Shown here in pieces: positions 27,235 through 36,516 of a DNA stretch of 64,000 nt (the stretch's first letter is position 1; each line of letters opens with the position of its first letter). Below the pieces are notes generated by a model, which was not told the origin of the DNA, did not search any database, and was given only the letters and a program-made list of their open reading frames with translations. A program made the position numbers and the translations under genes. The stretch comes from Clostridia bacterium (lineage in GTDB: Bacteria; Bacillota; Clostridia; Lutisporales; Lutisporaceae): contig DASPIR010000010.1 of NCBI GenBank assembly GCA_035628995.1, forward strand, positions 1 through 64,000. Reading direction: 5' to 3'.

Positions 27235-29652
27235 ATGTTGAAGAAAAAAATGATGTCACTAGGAATTGCAGTAATATTCACACTCTCTTCCTTAACTACT
27301 ACGGTTTTTGCAGCAGATTTTACTAAGGCAGCCGCAGGTTCAACGGTGACTGTAAAGTTTACTAATCCAGGTAAAGGCAATGGAAAAGGTAATGACAAGG
27401 ATGAGAAAAAATTCAAATTTAATGATTCTCAAGATGTTACCTGGGCTCTTAATGCAATAGAAAAGTTAGCCGGCAAAGGAATACTCGGCGGTGTAGGCCA
27501 AGGCAAATTTGCTCCAAGAAACAATGTCACCCATCTTGAAGCCCTTGCAATGGTGATGAGACTCACAGGCGACGACAAATTAGCAGAAAGCCAGATCAAT
27601 AATAAAGTACACCCAAAATATGATGGCGTTAAACCTGTATGGGGCCTCGGATATATCTTCGTGGCCATAGAAAAGGGAATTCTTCTTCCTGAAGAACTTA
27701 AGGGTTTCAATCCCAACGTTCCTGCAAAGCGTCACGAAATAGCAAAGTATATAATCAGAGCAATGGGTAAGACTGACGAAGCATTAAAGTATATGGACGA
27801 AGACCTTTCCTTTAAAGACAGCAGTGCTGTACCTGAAAAATCAGTTGGTTATGTGTATCTAGTAAATGAACTGAAAATTATGTCCGGCAATAACAATATG
27901 TTCAAGCCGATGGAGCCTGTAACAAGAGCCGAAATGGCTGTTTTGCTCGACAGGGCTGATGGAAAGATCACTCTTCCGGACACTGACACCAAGAAGAACG
28001 GCACAGTATTTGTTTCAGCAGATGTTAATGACAATGAAATCACAGTAAAAGTTAAAGGAACCACAGTTACTTATGATGTTCTTGAAGATGTTCATGTTTA
28101 TAAGGATGGCGCCTTCGAGACTATTGAGGACCTCGTAGCAGGTGATGTACTCCAGTTAATATTCAATGATAAAAAAGAAATAATATTCATTGATGTTGTA
28201 AAAGATGCAGAAGACAATACAGTTGAAGAAACAGAATTATCTGTGGCATCTGTCGACTATGAAGACCTTTCTGAAGTACTTCAGGATAAGGTAGATGACC
28301 TTAAGTCTACAAAGAACTACAAAGCCTATGAATACAACGATTATATATACCTCCTGGCTACAATGGGCAGAAAGAGCACCGGCGGTTATGATATAGATTT
28401 CGAAGAAGTGTATAAGGTTGAAAATGATGATGATTTCGTAGTAAAAGCAGTAATAGATACAGATGAACCATCATCCAACGATAGCGTTACTCAAGCTGTG
28501 ACATATCCTTACAGCGTAGTTAAGTTTAAGAGCTTTGACGATATTGATTCTGTCAGGTTTGTTGATAAGGATGAAGATAAGCTCGCAGAAGTTGAAATCG
28601 TTAATGTTGATGAAACATCCATAGTAGAAGGCGAGATATACGACATCATCTCCAGCAGCAAAATAATAAAGGTTGAAAAATCCAATGGTACAAAAGTAAG
28701 TTATACAGTTCCCACAAGCGCCGAAATCATAGTAAACAGCGATGACGATGCTGAATTCTCAGACCTTGAAGAAGGAATGAGCGTGGAAGTAGAAATAGCT
28801 GATGATAAGGTAATAAAGGTAACTGCAACGGATGGTGAAGAAGATGAATTATCTGTTGAAGCTGTTGACTACAGTGATCTGGCAGACAAATTGAAGGATC
28901 AGGTTGACTACCTGAAGCTTTCTAAAAATTACAAGGCTTATGAGTATGACGAATATATATACCTTATAGCTACAATGGGCAAGAAGACTTCCAGCGGCTA
29001 CGAAATCGTCGTAGATAATGTATACAAGATTGAAAGTGGCAGCGATTATACAATCAAAGCAATAATTGAAACTGACACTTCATCCGCTAATGACGGCACA
29101 ACCTCATACCCATACAGCATTGTAAAGTTCAAGGAATTTGACAATATTGAGTCTGTAAGATTTGTCGATGAGGATAACAACAAGCTGGCTGAAGTAGATG
29201 TCGTAGAACTTGATGAAGTAGTTAAAGTAGAAGGAACAATAAACTCTATAATCGCAAGCAGCAGAACTATCAAAGTAGAAAAGTCAAATGGCTCTGTTGT
29301 TACCCTCACTATACCAACCGATGCAGAAATAACAGTTAACGACGATGAAAATGAAAGCTTCTCAGACCTGGTGAAGGGTATGAATATAACAGTAGAGATA
29401 GCTGATGAAAGAGTCACAACAGTTACTGCAGAAGATAAAACAACAGAAGTTACAGGCATACTTACAGGAATAAGCATCAGCACTGAAAAGAAAATCACTT
29501 TGAAGGTTGGCAGCACAAGCAGAACCTACACAGTGGCTTCAGATGTCAAGGTAGTTATTGATGAAGAAACTGCAAGGGTAGAAGATTTACGAGTGAACAA
29601 CGAATTAACATTGAAATTTACTAATGGCCTCCTGGTCGAAATAGAAAAATAA
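27235..29652 (+). CDS. Secreted S-layer-homology protein with two PrcB-type domains
   Basis: 805 residues. Signal peptide 1-27 ending VFA|AD, a Gly/Asn/Lys linker, three SLH repeats (about 62-250, each with the WALNAIEKLAGKGIL or NNVTHLEAL type core), then two tandem copies of a unit of about 203 residues starting near 334 and 537. Each unit contains TMGRKSTGGYDI or TMGKKTSSGYEI and a later YPYSVVKFK, which resembles the PrcB_C domain, followed by beta-rich segments, and the chain ends in a further beta domain. SLH domains bind pyruvylated wall polymers, so the protein is likely displayed on the cell surface. Very acidic and Lys/Asp rich. Function of the display part is unknown; PrcB in Treponema modulates a protease. 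Confidence 0.9.
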   Translation: MLKKKMMSLGIAVIFTLSSLTTTVFAADFTKAAAGSTVTVKFTNPGKGNGKGNDKDEKKFKFNDSQDVTWALNAIEKLAGKGILGGVGQGKFAPRNNVTHLEALAMVMRLTGDDKLAESQINNKVHPKYDGVKPVWGLGYIFVAIEKGILLPEELKGFNPNVPAKRHEIAKYIIRAMGKTDEALKYMDEDLSFKDSSAVPEKSVGYVYLVNELKIMSGNNNMFKPMEPVTRAEMAVLLDRADGKITLPDTDTKKNGTVFVSADVNDNEITVKVKGTTVTYDVLEDVHVYKDGAFETIEDLVAGDVLQLIFNDKKEIIFIDVVKDAEDNTVEETELSVASVDYEDLSEVLQDKVDDLKSTKNYKAYEYNDYIYLLATMGRKSTGGYDIDFEEVYKVENDDDFVVKAVIDTDEPSSNDSVTQAVTYPYSVVKFKSFDDIDSVRFVDKDEDKLAEVEIVNVDETSIVEGEIYDIISSSKIIKVEKSNGTKVSYTVPTSAEIIVNSDDDAEFSDLEEGMSVEVEIADDKVIKVTATDGEEDELSVEAVDYSDLADKLKDQVDYLKLSKNYKAYEYDEYIYLIATMGKKTSSGYEIVVDNVYKIESGSDYTIKAIIETDTSSANDGTTSYPYSIVKFKEFDNIESVRFVDEDNNKLAEVDVVELDEVVKVEGTINSIIASSRTIKVEKSNGSVVTLTIPTDAEITVNDDENESFSDLVKGMNITVEIADERVTTVTAEDKTTEVTGILTGISISTEKKITLKVGSTSRTYTVASDVKVVIDEETARVEDLRVNNELTLKFTNGLLVEIEK

Positions 29653-29689
29653 TAATATCAACCAGACCTCAAGCATATCCAACTCTCAT

Positions 29690-29724
29690 GGCAGCCAAAA
29701 TCCTGGCTGCCTTCTTTTTTTTAT
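29690..29724 (+). terminator. Terminator of the S-layer-homology gene
   Basis: GGCAGCC, 8-base loop, GGCTGCC, then a T-rich tail with eight T in a row. Confidence 0.9.
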
Positions 29725-29760
29725 TCTATCCGGAACGGCGAGGGCACCATTCCAGATAGC

Positions 29761-29838
29761 GGGCGAACACTGTTCGCCCCTACATGCTTCAAAGGCATAC
29801 CATAACCACGCGCAACTCGTAACGCGAAACGCGAAACC
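29761..29838. repeat. Palindromic GGGCGAACA repeat and AACGCG-type repeat, copy 3
   Basis: GGGCGAACACTGTTCGCCC (29761-29779) is a perfect palindrome around a single base, followed by CTAC. GCGCAACTCGTAACGCG and AAACGCG units follow at 29804-29838. Non-coding, just before the SpoVB-like gene. Confidence 0.75.
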
Positions 29839-29913
29839 AAATTTCTATAATATTGTACTTGCAATCAAAATACTATATGTATTATAGATGTTTTTATGAG
29901 GAGAGGATAAGCG

Positions 29914-31449
29914 TTGAAAAAGCTCACTTACATACAGGGCGCCTTTATTCTGACAATGACTAATCTTATTACAGGATCTCTATCTTTCATATACAGGGTA
30001 TTCCTTACCAGAGCTATAGGCTCTGAAGGTATTGGAGTATATCAGCTGGTCCTTCCTTTGTACTTCCTTTTTATTACCTTGGTCTCCGGGGGAATAACAA
30101 CAGCCGTCTCAAAGCTCATAGCCGAGCAAGCTCCAAGCCATAATTACAGGAATATGTATAAGGTTCTGAGAATCTGCGCGATTACGATAGGTACGTGGAG
30201 CCTATTCCTGTGCACCCTCATATTCTTCAATGCCGAGTACCTCGCAAACAATGTGCTCAAGGATTACAGGACATCTCTCTCAATTACGGTCTTCACACCC
30301 GCAGTATTCTTTATTTCTTTAAGCGCGGTATTGAAGGGCTATTTTTTCGGCCTGCAGAATGTCAATCCTCCAGCTTTTATTGATATACTTGAAAAGCTTA
30401 TACGCGTGGGAGGGCTTCTTTTGGTCACATATTTCCTGCTGCCCTTCGGCATAGAATATGTATGTGCCGGTGTGATGGCTGCGATGGCTGCCGGGGAGCT
30501 TATCAGCCTCGCTCTTTTATATTTCACCTATAAAATGAAAAAGACCGTTATAACGGTACTAATGCAAACTGATTCAACTATTGCCATTATAGCGAGAGTA
30601 CTCAAGATGGCTCTTCCTCTGTCTCTCAGCGGTGCTCTGACAACAATCATGGACATGGTAATTGCCATTCTTATACCCATGCAGCTTCGTTTTGCAGGCT
30701 ACAGCAACTCAAATGCATTATCTCTTTATGGGCAAGTGACTGGTATGGTTATGCCACTGCTTTTCTATCCCTTTGTAATAGTGGCCTCCCTCGGAATTAC
30801 GCTGGTTCCTGCCATAACCTCCTCCTATGCCGCAGGCAATTGGACAGCACTAAACAAGAAATGCAATGATTCTCTCAAAATTACATCAGTTATAGCCTTT
30901 GCTTCTACCGCTCTTTTTTTAATCTTTCCCTGGGAGCTCAGCCGAATATTTTTCAAGTGTCCCGAAGCAGGAGATATGCTTTTCTGGATGGCCTTCGTAT
31001 GTGTTTTCGAATACTGGCAGTTCACTCTCTTTGCAGTACTGAACGGGGTCGGAATGCAGCAGGTAGTTCTTAAGAACTCAATTTTACATATTATTATATC
31101 TATTGCATGTTCATATTTCCTTATACCAATACCCTCTATAGGAATATACGGATACATAATTGGCTTCTGTGCAAGTGCGATATTGGTTTGCCTGTGGAAT
31201 CTCGTGGATTTAAAGCGCATTCGCCACATAAAAATAGATTATATAAATGTCCTTCTAAAGCCCTTCGCGGCATTTATAGGGATGGTCATTGCCATTATGA
31301 GCTGCAACCTGTATCTTATAGAAAAAGGCGTGCACAGCTCCAATATGACGATATCAAGCTTGGTAGGCCTTGTCTTTTTCGCCCTGGTGCTTATATTCAC
31401 AGGCACATTTACCACCAAGCAGCTTAGGAACACCTTTGCTATTAAATAA
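29914..31449 (+). CDS. SpoVB/MurJ-type polysaccharide flippase
   Basis: 511 residues, about 14 hydrophobic segments, MOP superfamily. The N-terminus (GAFILTMTNLITGSLSFIYR) is like stage V sporulation protein B, and a GSEGIGVYQL motif follows. Start is TTG at 29914 behind GGAGAGG. It would flip lipid-linked glycan precursors; SpoVB serves spore cortex peptidoglycan. The 3' end overlaps the convergent ligase gene by 96 bases. Confidence 0.88.
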   Translation: MKKLTYIQGAFILTMTNLITGSLSFIYRVFLTRAIGSEGIGVYQLVLPLYFLFITLVSGGITTAVSKLIAEQAPSHNYRNMYKVLRICAITIGTWSLFLCTLIFFNAEYLANNVLKDYRTSLSITVFTPAVFFISLSAVLKGYFFGLQNVNPPAFIDILEKLIRVGGLLLVTYFLLPFGIEYVCAGVMAAMAAGELISLALLYFTYKMKKTVITVLMQTDSTIAIIARVLKMALPLSLSGALTTIMDMVIAILIPMQLRFAGYSNSNALSLYGQVTGMVMPLLFYPFVIVASLGITLVPAITSSYAAGNWTALNKKCNDSLKITSVIAFASTALFLIFPWELSRIFFKCPEAGDMLFWMAFVCVFEYWQFTLFAVLNGVGMQQVVLKNSILHIIISIACSYFLIPIPSIGIYGYIIGFCASAILVCLWNLVDLKRIRHIKIDYINVLLKPFAAFIGMVIAIMSCNLYLIEKGVHSSNMTISSLVGLVFFALVLIFTGTFTTKQLRNTFAIK

Positions 31450-32646
31450 TCCAGGTACTTCTAAAATGTATGCCGCCTCTAATCTATACTTTGATATCAC
31501 TCTGTTATATAATGCAAAATACCCCATGAATACCAGACTCAGTGCAGGAACGAATACAACTGCATCAATCAGCCCATGTATGCTGATACCTGCAGTACAT
31601 GCGATAAAGCCTTGTATTATATATATTTCTTCCTTCGATACTTTTTCTTTTAGAAGCCCATAGCCTTCCCACACCTTGTTTCCAATTAAATTTATGAAGG
31701 CGCAAAGTCCTACAATTCCCATCTCAGCTGCTACCTGAAGATAGATGTTGTGACTATGCAGTATATATCTGTACAGCTTATCAGAGCCGCTGGAAAGATA
31801 ATACCAGGTAGTACCTATTCCATTTCCAAAAATAGGACTGTTAAGAAACATATTCAATGCTGCTTTCCATATCTCAAGCCTGTAAAGACTGCTGCTGTCA
31901 TGGTAAACCGAACCCAATTCAGCACGATTGTTAAGACCTGTGGAGTTCAAGACGAAAAACGCTGCAACCATTACTGACAGATATAAGGCCAATCCTCTTT
32001 TCCGTTCCTTAAGCAGACACAGTACCAGCATTGCTGCACCAAATGCAGCAAAACCGCCTCTTGAATAGGTCACCAGCAAGCATATGGATGATAGAACTAT
32101 ATTTGATGTGAGCAGTATATCCTCCCTCAAGCTTCGAATCCGCGCCAGTGCGAAGGATAGGTTTATTGCCAGATAACCGGCGAATATATTGGGATTAAGA
32201 AGAGTTGAATATACCCTGTCCAAGGAGCCGAAGGATTTTTCATCTACCCAGCTCTTTTCAATATTCATATTCCCGCTGACAAACTGATATATTCCAAATA
32301 TGCAAGCTAATAAACAAGCAATGTTCAGCAGCTTATAATATTTCTGCAACTCTATTTTCTTCAGTTCAACCATTAGCACTAAGTAAAGCCCAATATTCAA
32401 GCACAGAATAAATACAGCACCTAAACTCATATATATATCCTTGGAATATATGAGTGACAGTAGAATGCTGAAAAGCATAATAAGGGCAGCTTTATCTGCA
32501 GAGAGCGACCCAAGTATCTGCCTCGACTTTCTGGCTTGAATGGCTGTTATAAACACTACAACAACTCCAAAATATGCTCCTACCGGACACAACACCGAGA
32601 GCAGCACTACTATGATTAAACTCCATTTTAAGGCTTTAGTATACAT
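31354..32646 (-). CDS. O-antigen ligase/polymerase-like membrane protein
   Basis: 430 residues from the ATG at 32646 (GAGGTG seven bases before; an upstream TTG at 32661 lacks a site). About ten to twelve membrane segments with the Wzy/WaaL signature: a large loop containing SSLYRLEIWKAALNMF, FGNGIGT and LHSHNIYLQVAAEMG, including the conserved His and Arg. Probably transfers or polymerises surface glycan. The last 31 residues are hydrophilic and are encoded antisense to the flippase C-terminus, so the tail may be a recent extension. Confidence 0.85.
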   Translation of the reverse strand: MYTKALKWSLIIVVLLSVLCPVGAYFGVVVVFITAIQARKSRQILGSLSADKAALIMLFSILLSLIYSKDIYMSLGAVFILCLNIGLYLVLMVELKKIELQKYYKLLNIACLLACIFGIYQFVSGNMNIEKSWVDEKSFGSLDRVYSTLLNPNIFAGYLAINLSFALARIRSLREDILLTSNIVLSSICLLVTYSRGGFAAFGAAMLVLCLLKERKRGLALYLSVMVAAFFVLNSTGLNNRAELGSVYHDSSSLYRLEIWKAALNMFLNSPIFGNGIGTTWYYLSSGSDKLYRYILHSHNIYLQVAAEMGIVGLCAFINLIGNKVWEGYGLLKEKVSKEEIYIIQGFIACTAGISIHGLIDAVVFVPALSLVFMGYFALYNRVISKYRLEAAYILEVPGLFNSKGVPKLLGGKCACEYKHQGEKDKAYQA

Positions 32647-32712
32647 TAGGATGCACCTCAATCTACAATTTCAACTCTTCTATTATAATGCCTTGAAGTT
32701 ATGTTTACAATG

Positions 32713-32741
32713 AAAAAAACACTACCAATTAGTAGTGTTTT
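32713..32741 (-). terminator. Terminator at the end of the phosphate/ABC gene run
   Basis: AAAACACTAC, six-base loop, GTAGTGTTTT. On the minus strand it overlaps the PhoU-like stop and is followed by T-rich sequence. Confidence 0.8.
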
Positions 32742-33369
32742 AGCTTCTTTTCAGCATAATATTTCCGAGTATGTCTGCAGTTATATCAACTTTGTCCGCA
32801 AAATTGCTCAAATGCCTGTAAACCTCTCTCATTTTCAGCACATACCTTATATCTTCATTTTCAAATAGTCTTGCTAACGCATATCTGTAAAGCTTCTCCA
32901 TTTCGTTTTCGTATTTTTTGGCTTTTATTATATTATCCTGGCATTTGTTCTTTGGATTGTCCATTACCCTTACAGTATTGAATATACACAATACAGCATC
33001 TCTGATAATATATACCATATCTTTCAAATCCCTGTTTGTACTCAGCTCGAATATCTCAATCTCATCCACGGTGGACTTTGAATAGTCGAGCAGATCATCA
33101 ATAGCCTTTGACAAAGAGAAAATGTCTTCTCTTTCAAAAGGAGTAATGAAAGCCGCTTCCAGCATACCTATGAGCTCTCTCCTGATATTATCAGCTTCCC
33201 TCTCAAGATGTGTAATTTTCAATTGAACGCTCTTACTCGGATTTTCAATATACTCACAAAGCTCATCAATTGCTTCTACCGCCATATCGCATTGCGTAGT
33301 AAGCATTTTATAAAACCCTTCCTGCGATTTTTCACTTAACAGACTTCTAAAAAGGCTCATACCCCTCAT
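32740..33369 (-). CDS. PhoU-like DUF47 protein
   Basis: 209 residues, all alpha, matching the DUF47/TIGR00153 family (LEREADNIRRELIGML heptads, DDLLDYSKSTVDEIE, HLSNFADKVDITADIL). Members often pair with Pit-type phosphate transporters and are thought to regulate them. Here the Pit gene lies two genes upstream in the same run. ATG at 33369 or 33360 is possible; neither ribosome site is clearly better. Confidence 0.85.
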   Translation of the reverse strand: MRGMSLFRSLLSEKSQEGFYKMLTTQCDMAVEAIDELCEYIENPSKSVQLKITHLEREADNIRRELIGMLEAAFITPFEREDIFSLSKAIDDLLDYSKSTVDEIEIFELSTNRDLKDMVYIIRDAVLCIFNTVRVMDNPKNKCQDNIIKAKKYENEMEKLYRYALARLFENEDIRYVLKMREVYRHLSNFADKVDITADILGNIMLKRS

Positions 33370-33393
33370 CCTTTCAAAGCAAATAAAGTATAT

Positions 33394-34644
33394 TCAAGAC
33401 TGCGGTAAAACAGGAAGTTTCTCCAGCTTTGTATAATACGGAAGGCCTCCATTAGTCTGAAGCTCCACCGTTCCTTGAATCAATGGCAGCACATAGTCGG
33501 CAAATTCTTTCTTTACAAAATTTCCTTCCGCATTAATGAAGGAGGAAGGCACCTTTCGCTCTGCATTAGCAACCCTATGCAGTTCCACAAGTCCCGTACC
33601 GCACTTGTAGTCACTTCCTAAGCCTTCAACCACATAGGTTACCATATAACCCGATTTCCCAGTGGAAAACGCATTGATAGCTGCCCTTCCAGCCATCTCA
33701 GCCTCCTTGAGATCTGTAAGGGAAGCACAGTGTATCGCTGCCTGTTGGGCTATATCCGGCTTTATTACCCTCGCCCGAAGCTTCAACCTGTTCTCAACCA
33801 AACCTTTCAGGTACTCTCCCACACCGCCCAGCTCGGGATGGCCAAATGCATCTGTTGCCACACCATTCTGGTTCACATTCACATACTCACCATTTCTGTC
33901 CATGAGTCCTTCACCTGTTACAATAAATGCCCCACCGATTCTTTCTACTGTCCTTTTTACATCATCAAGGAATTTCTCAGTATCAAAAGGCACTTCCGGC
34001 AGATAAATCAGATGTGGTGCATCCGACCGGCTTCTCTTGGCAAGTATGCTGGCAGCTGGCAGCCATCCTGTATTCCGCCCTACCGTTGTCAAAATTGATA
34101 CTGTCTCAGAGGTATACATGCTTCTGTTATGGAGTCCCGCTTCCATAACCGTTGTTATCACATATTTTGCATTGCTTCCATATCCCGGGCAGTGATGTGT
34201 CTCTACCAGGTCATTATCTATAGTTTTGGGTACTCCCATAACCTTCAGCTCATAGTTAAATTTTTTTGCCAGCTCGCATACCTTATCTGCGGTATCCATT
34301 GAGTCATTGCCGCCCATATAAACAAGATACCTTATATTATATTTTTCAAAAATGCTGAATAATTTCTTGTTGGTATCATCTTCAGGCTCAGTATTCTTTA
34401 TCATAAACCGACAGCCGCCTAATGCAGCTCCCGGGGTCAATCTGATTCCCTCAAGCGTTTCCCTGCTTTGCGCCGACAGATTGATAAAATCTTCTTTTAA
34501 AGCACCTTCCATGCCATGAAGCATTCCAATAACGGTATCTATTTTGCCATAATTTCTGGCTTCATCAATTACACCGTATAAGCTTGAGTTTATTACGGAA
34601 GTAGGGCCGCCCGACTGTCCGATCAGTAAATTGCCTTTTCCCAA
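33394..34644 (-). CDS. pfp: 6-phosphofructokinase, probable pyrophosphate-dependent
   Basis: 416 residues, TTG start behind AGGAGG. N-terminal GQSGGPTSVINSSLYG, then GGNDS in place of the ATP-type GGDGS, and PKTIDNDL with the lysine that favours PPi as donor, then GRNTGW. It phosphorylates fructose 6-phosphate, reversibly if PPi is used, releasing Pi. It lies between a phosphate transporter and a PhoU-like gene, 15 and 24 bases apart, suggesting link of glycolysis to phosphate status. Confidence 0.9.
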   Translation of the reverse strand: MGKGNLLIGQSGGPTSVINSSLYGVIDEARNYGKIDTVIGMLHGMEGALKEDFINLSAQSRETLEGIRLTPGAALGGCRFMIKNTEPEDDTNKKLFSIFEKYNIRYLVYMGGNDSMDTADKVCELAKKFNYELKVMGVPKTIDNDLVETHHCPGYGSNAKYVITTVMEAGLHNRSMYTSETVSILTTVGRNTGWLPAASILAKRSRSDAPHLIYLPEVPFDTEKFLDDVKRTVERIGGAFIVTGEGLMDRNGEYVNVNQNGVATDAFGHPELGGVGEYLKGLVENRLKLRARVIKPDIAQQAAIHCASLTDLKEAEMAGRAAINAFSTGKSGYMVTYVVEGLGSDYKCGTGLVELHRVANAERKVPSSFINAEGNFVKKEFADYVLPLIQGTVELQTNGGLPYYTKLEKLPVLPQS

Positions 34645-34659
34645 TTTATTTTCCTCCTG

Positions 34660-35673
34660 TCAATTAAATATAATTTTCATTATAAATGCTAAAAGTGCAG
34701 ATATTGCAGCAGCAGAGGGTAACGTTGTCAACCATGCTGTTGCAATGCTTTTTACAGTGTTCCAGTTCACCTTCTTATAGCGGTCTCCGGCACCTACCCC
34801 CATTACAGATGAAATTACTATTTGAGTGGTGCTAACCGGCGACCCAAATATTGAAGCCGCAGCAATAACGCTGGATGCGGCAATTTGAGAGCTAAAAGAG
34901 TGAATGGGCTTTAGCTTGTATATTTTGTCTCCGACTGTTTTTATAATTTTCCAGCCCCCGATGGAAAGCCCTGCAGTGATAGCTGCTGCACATCCCAGCT
35001 TCACCCAAAGCGGTATATGGAATTCTGAACCTCCATTTAAAACAAGCAGTACAAGAGCAATTAGCCCCATTGATTTCTGAGAATCGCTGCTTCCATGACT
35101 GACACCCAAAAAAAACATACTGTAATGCTGCACCTTTTTCAAATGATCGTTGACATCCGTAGTACTGTTCTTTAGAAGCAGAATCGCCAGCTTAATAAAG
35201 AAATATCCTATTGAAAAACCTATAATTGGGGAAGTGAACATTACAATGACAACCCGGAACAATATATTAGTCCAGTTTATCGAATGCCATCCGAACAGAA
35301 ATATGCCCGATCCCAGTATTCCACCTATTAAAGCATGGGATGAGCTTGATGGTATTCCGTACTTCCATGTAACCAAATTCCATATGATTCCTCCCAACAG
35401 GGTAGAAAGCACAAATATGATACCTATCACAGGCTCTTCGGCCAAAACATTGCTAGGGTATACGACACCCCTGCCTATGGTTTCTGCAACAGCAGTTCCT
35501 AATATAAGCGCCCCGATGAATTCCGCCGCACATGCTATGAGCATTGCTTGCTTAGGTAGGATTGACCGTGACGAAATACTGGATGCCAACACGTTGCATC
35601 CATCATGAAACCCATTGATAAATGCAAATATAAAACCTACAGCTACCGTAACTACTGCTATTATGGTCACCAT
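34660..35673 (-). CDS. pit: Pit-family inorganic phosphate transporter
   Basis: 337 residues with about nine to ten membrane segments. Two copies of the family motif: GFHDGCNVLASSISSR near residue 20, and GSPVSTTQIVISSVMGVG near 280, plus TWKYGIPSSSSHALIGG. Low-affinity symport of phosphate. Starts at ATG 35673 after GGGGG. Same transcript as the flanking phosphatase and PFK genes. Confidence 0.93.
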   Translation of the reverse strand: MVTIIAVVTVAVGFIFAFINGFHDGCNVLASSISSRSILPKQAMLIACAAEFIGALILGTAVAETIGRGVVYPSNVLAEEPVIGIIFVLSTLLGGIIWNLVTWKYGIPSSSSHALIGGILGSGIFLFGWHSINWTNILFRVVIVMFTSPIIGFSIGYFFIKLAILLLKNSTTDVNDHLKKVQHYSMFFLGVSHGSSDSQKSMGLIALVLLVLNGGSEFHIPLWVKLGCAAAITAGLSIGGWKIIKTVGDKIYKLKPIHSFSSQIAASSVIAAASIFGSPVSTTQIVISSVMGVGAGDRYKKVNWNTVKSIATAWLTTLPSAAAISALLAFIMKIIFN

Positions 35674-35703
35674 ATAACGGTACCCCCTGATATCCTCAAA
35701 ATC

Positions 35704-36516
35704 CTATAGCTCTCCTCTAATAATCCGCTCTATGATTTCAGCTATGCCATCCTCGTCATTGGATTTTGCAATTAAATCTGCAGCATCCAAAAGCTTTGGG
35801 GCCGCATTGCTTACAGCAATACCCAGCCCTGCTTCCTTCAGCATTTCATAATCATTCATATTATCTCCTGCAGCAGCTATCTGCTCCATAGGTATGCTTA
35901 AAAGCTCCGCAAGGTTCTTCAAGGCTTCGCCCTTTGAAGTGTTTATTGGAAGTATTTCCAGATACTCAGCCTCTGACTTTACCGTATTGGGCTTCACCCT
36001 GCACACGGACTCAAAAGCTTTCAGGAATTTTTCAAAGATGCTGCTGTTTCCTATTATCAGAATCTTATTTGGTTTTCCTTCGATGCATGACATAAAATCA
36101 TCAACCTGAATGCACAAAACGCTGTCCTTCTCCATATAAGTCCTGATTGTATCATTCATCTGTCTCACATATGCTTTACCGCTGCTATATACTATTGCGC
36201 TGCAATCCAACTCCGAAAGAAGCTTTACAGCCTGGGTGAAATGCTCCTCATCCAATATGTTTTCCATAAGGCATTTGTTATTTTTAAGCTCTACAATCTT
36301 CGCCCCATTGTACAAAATCGCCGGAGTGTTCAGCTGCAGCTCATCATAGTAGCTTTTTGCCGATTCCTCTATCCGCCCTGTTGCAATAGCAAAAACTCCA
36401 CCAAGGGATTGAAATTTATGTATGGCTATTTTAGTCCTTTCTGAAATTTGTCTGCTGCTGTTCACCAGTGTTCCGTCTATATCAGATACTATAAGCCTAT
36501 ATTTCATCGCCTTCAC
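35704..36516 (-). CDS. Cof-type HAD phosphatase
   Basis: About 267-270 residues. HAD motif I SDIDGTLV, motif II ATGR, lysine in the ILPINTSKGEAL region and motif IV GDNMNDYEML with the C2B cap of the Cof/SupH group. These dephosphorylate sugar phosphates and similar metabolites. It overlaps the ABC ATPase end by about 20 bases, or less if the inner ATG at 36507 is used. Clearly co-transcribed with the transporter. Confidence 0.9.
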   Translation of the reverse strand: MKAMKYRLIVSDIDGTLVNSSRQISERTKIAIHKFQSLGGVFAIATGRIEESAKSYYDELQLNTPAILYNGAKIVELKNNKCLMENILDEEHFTQAVKLLSELDCSAIVYSSGKAYVRQMNDTIRTYMEKDSVLCIQVDDFMSCIEGKPNKILIIGNSSIFEKFLKAFESVCRVKPNTVKSEAEYLEILPINTSKGEALKNLAELLSIPMEQIAAAGDNMNDYEMLKEAGLGIAVSNAAPKLLDAADLIAKSNDEDGIAEIIERIIRGEL

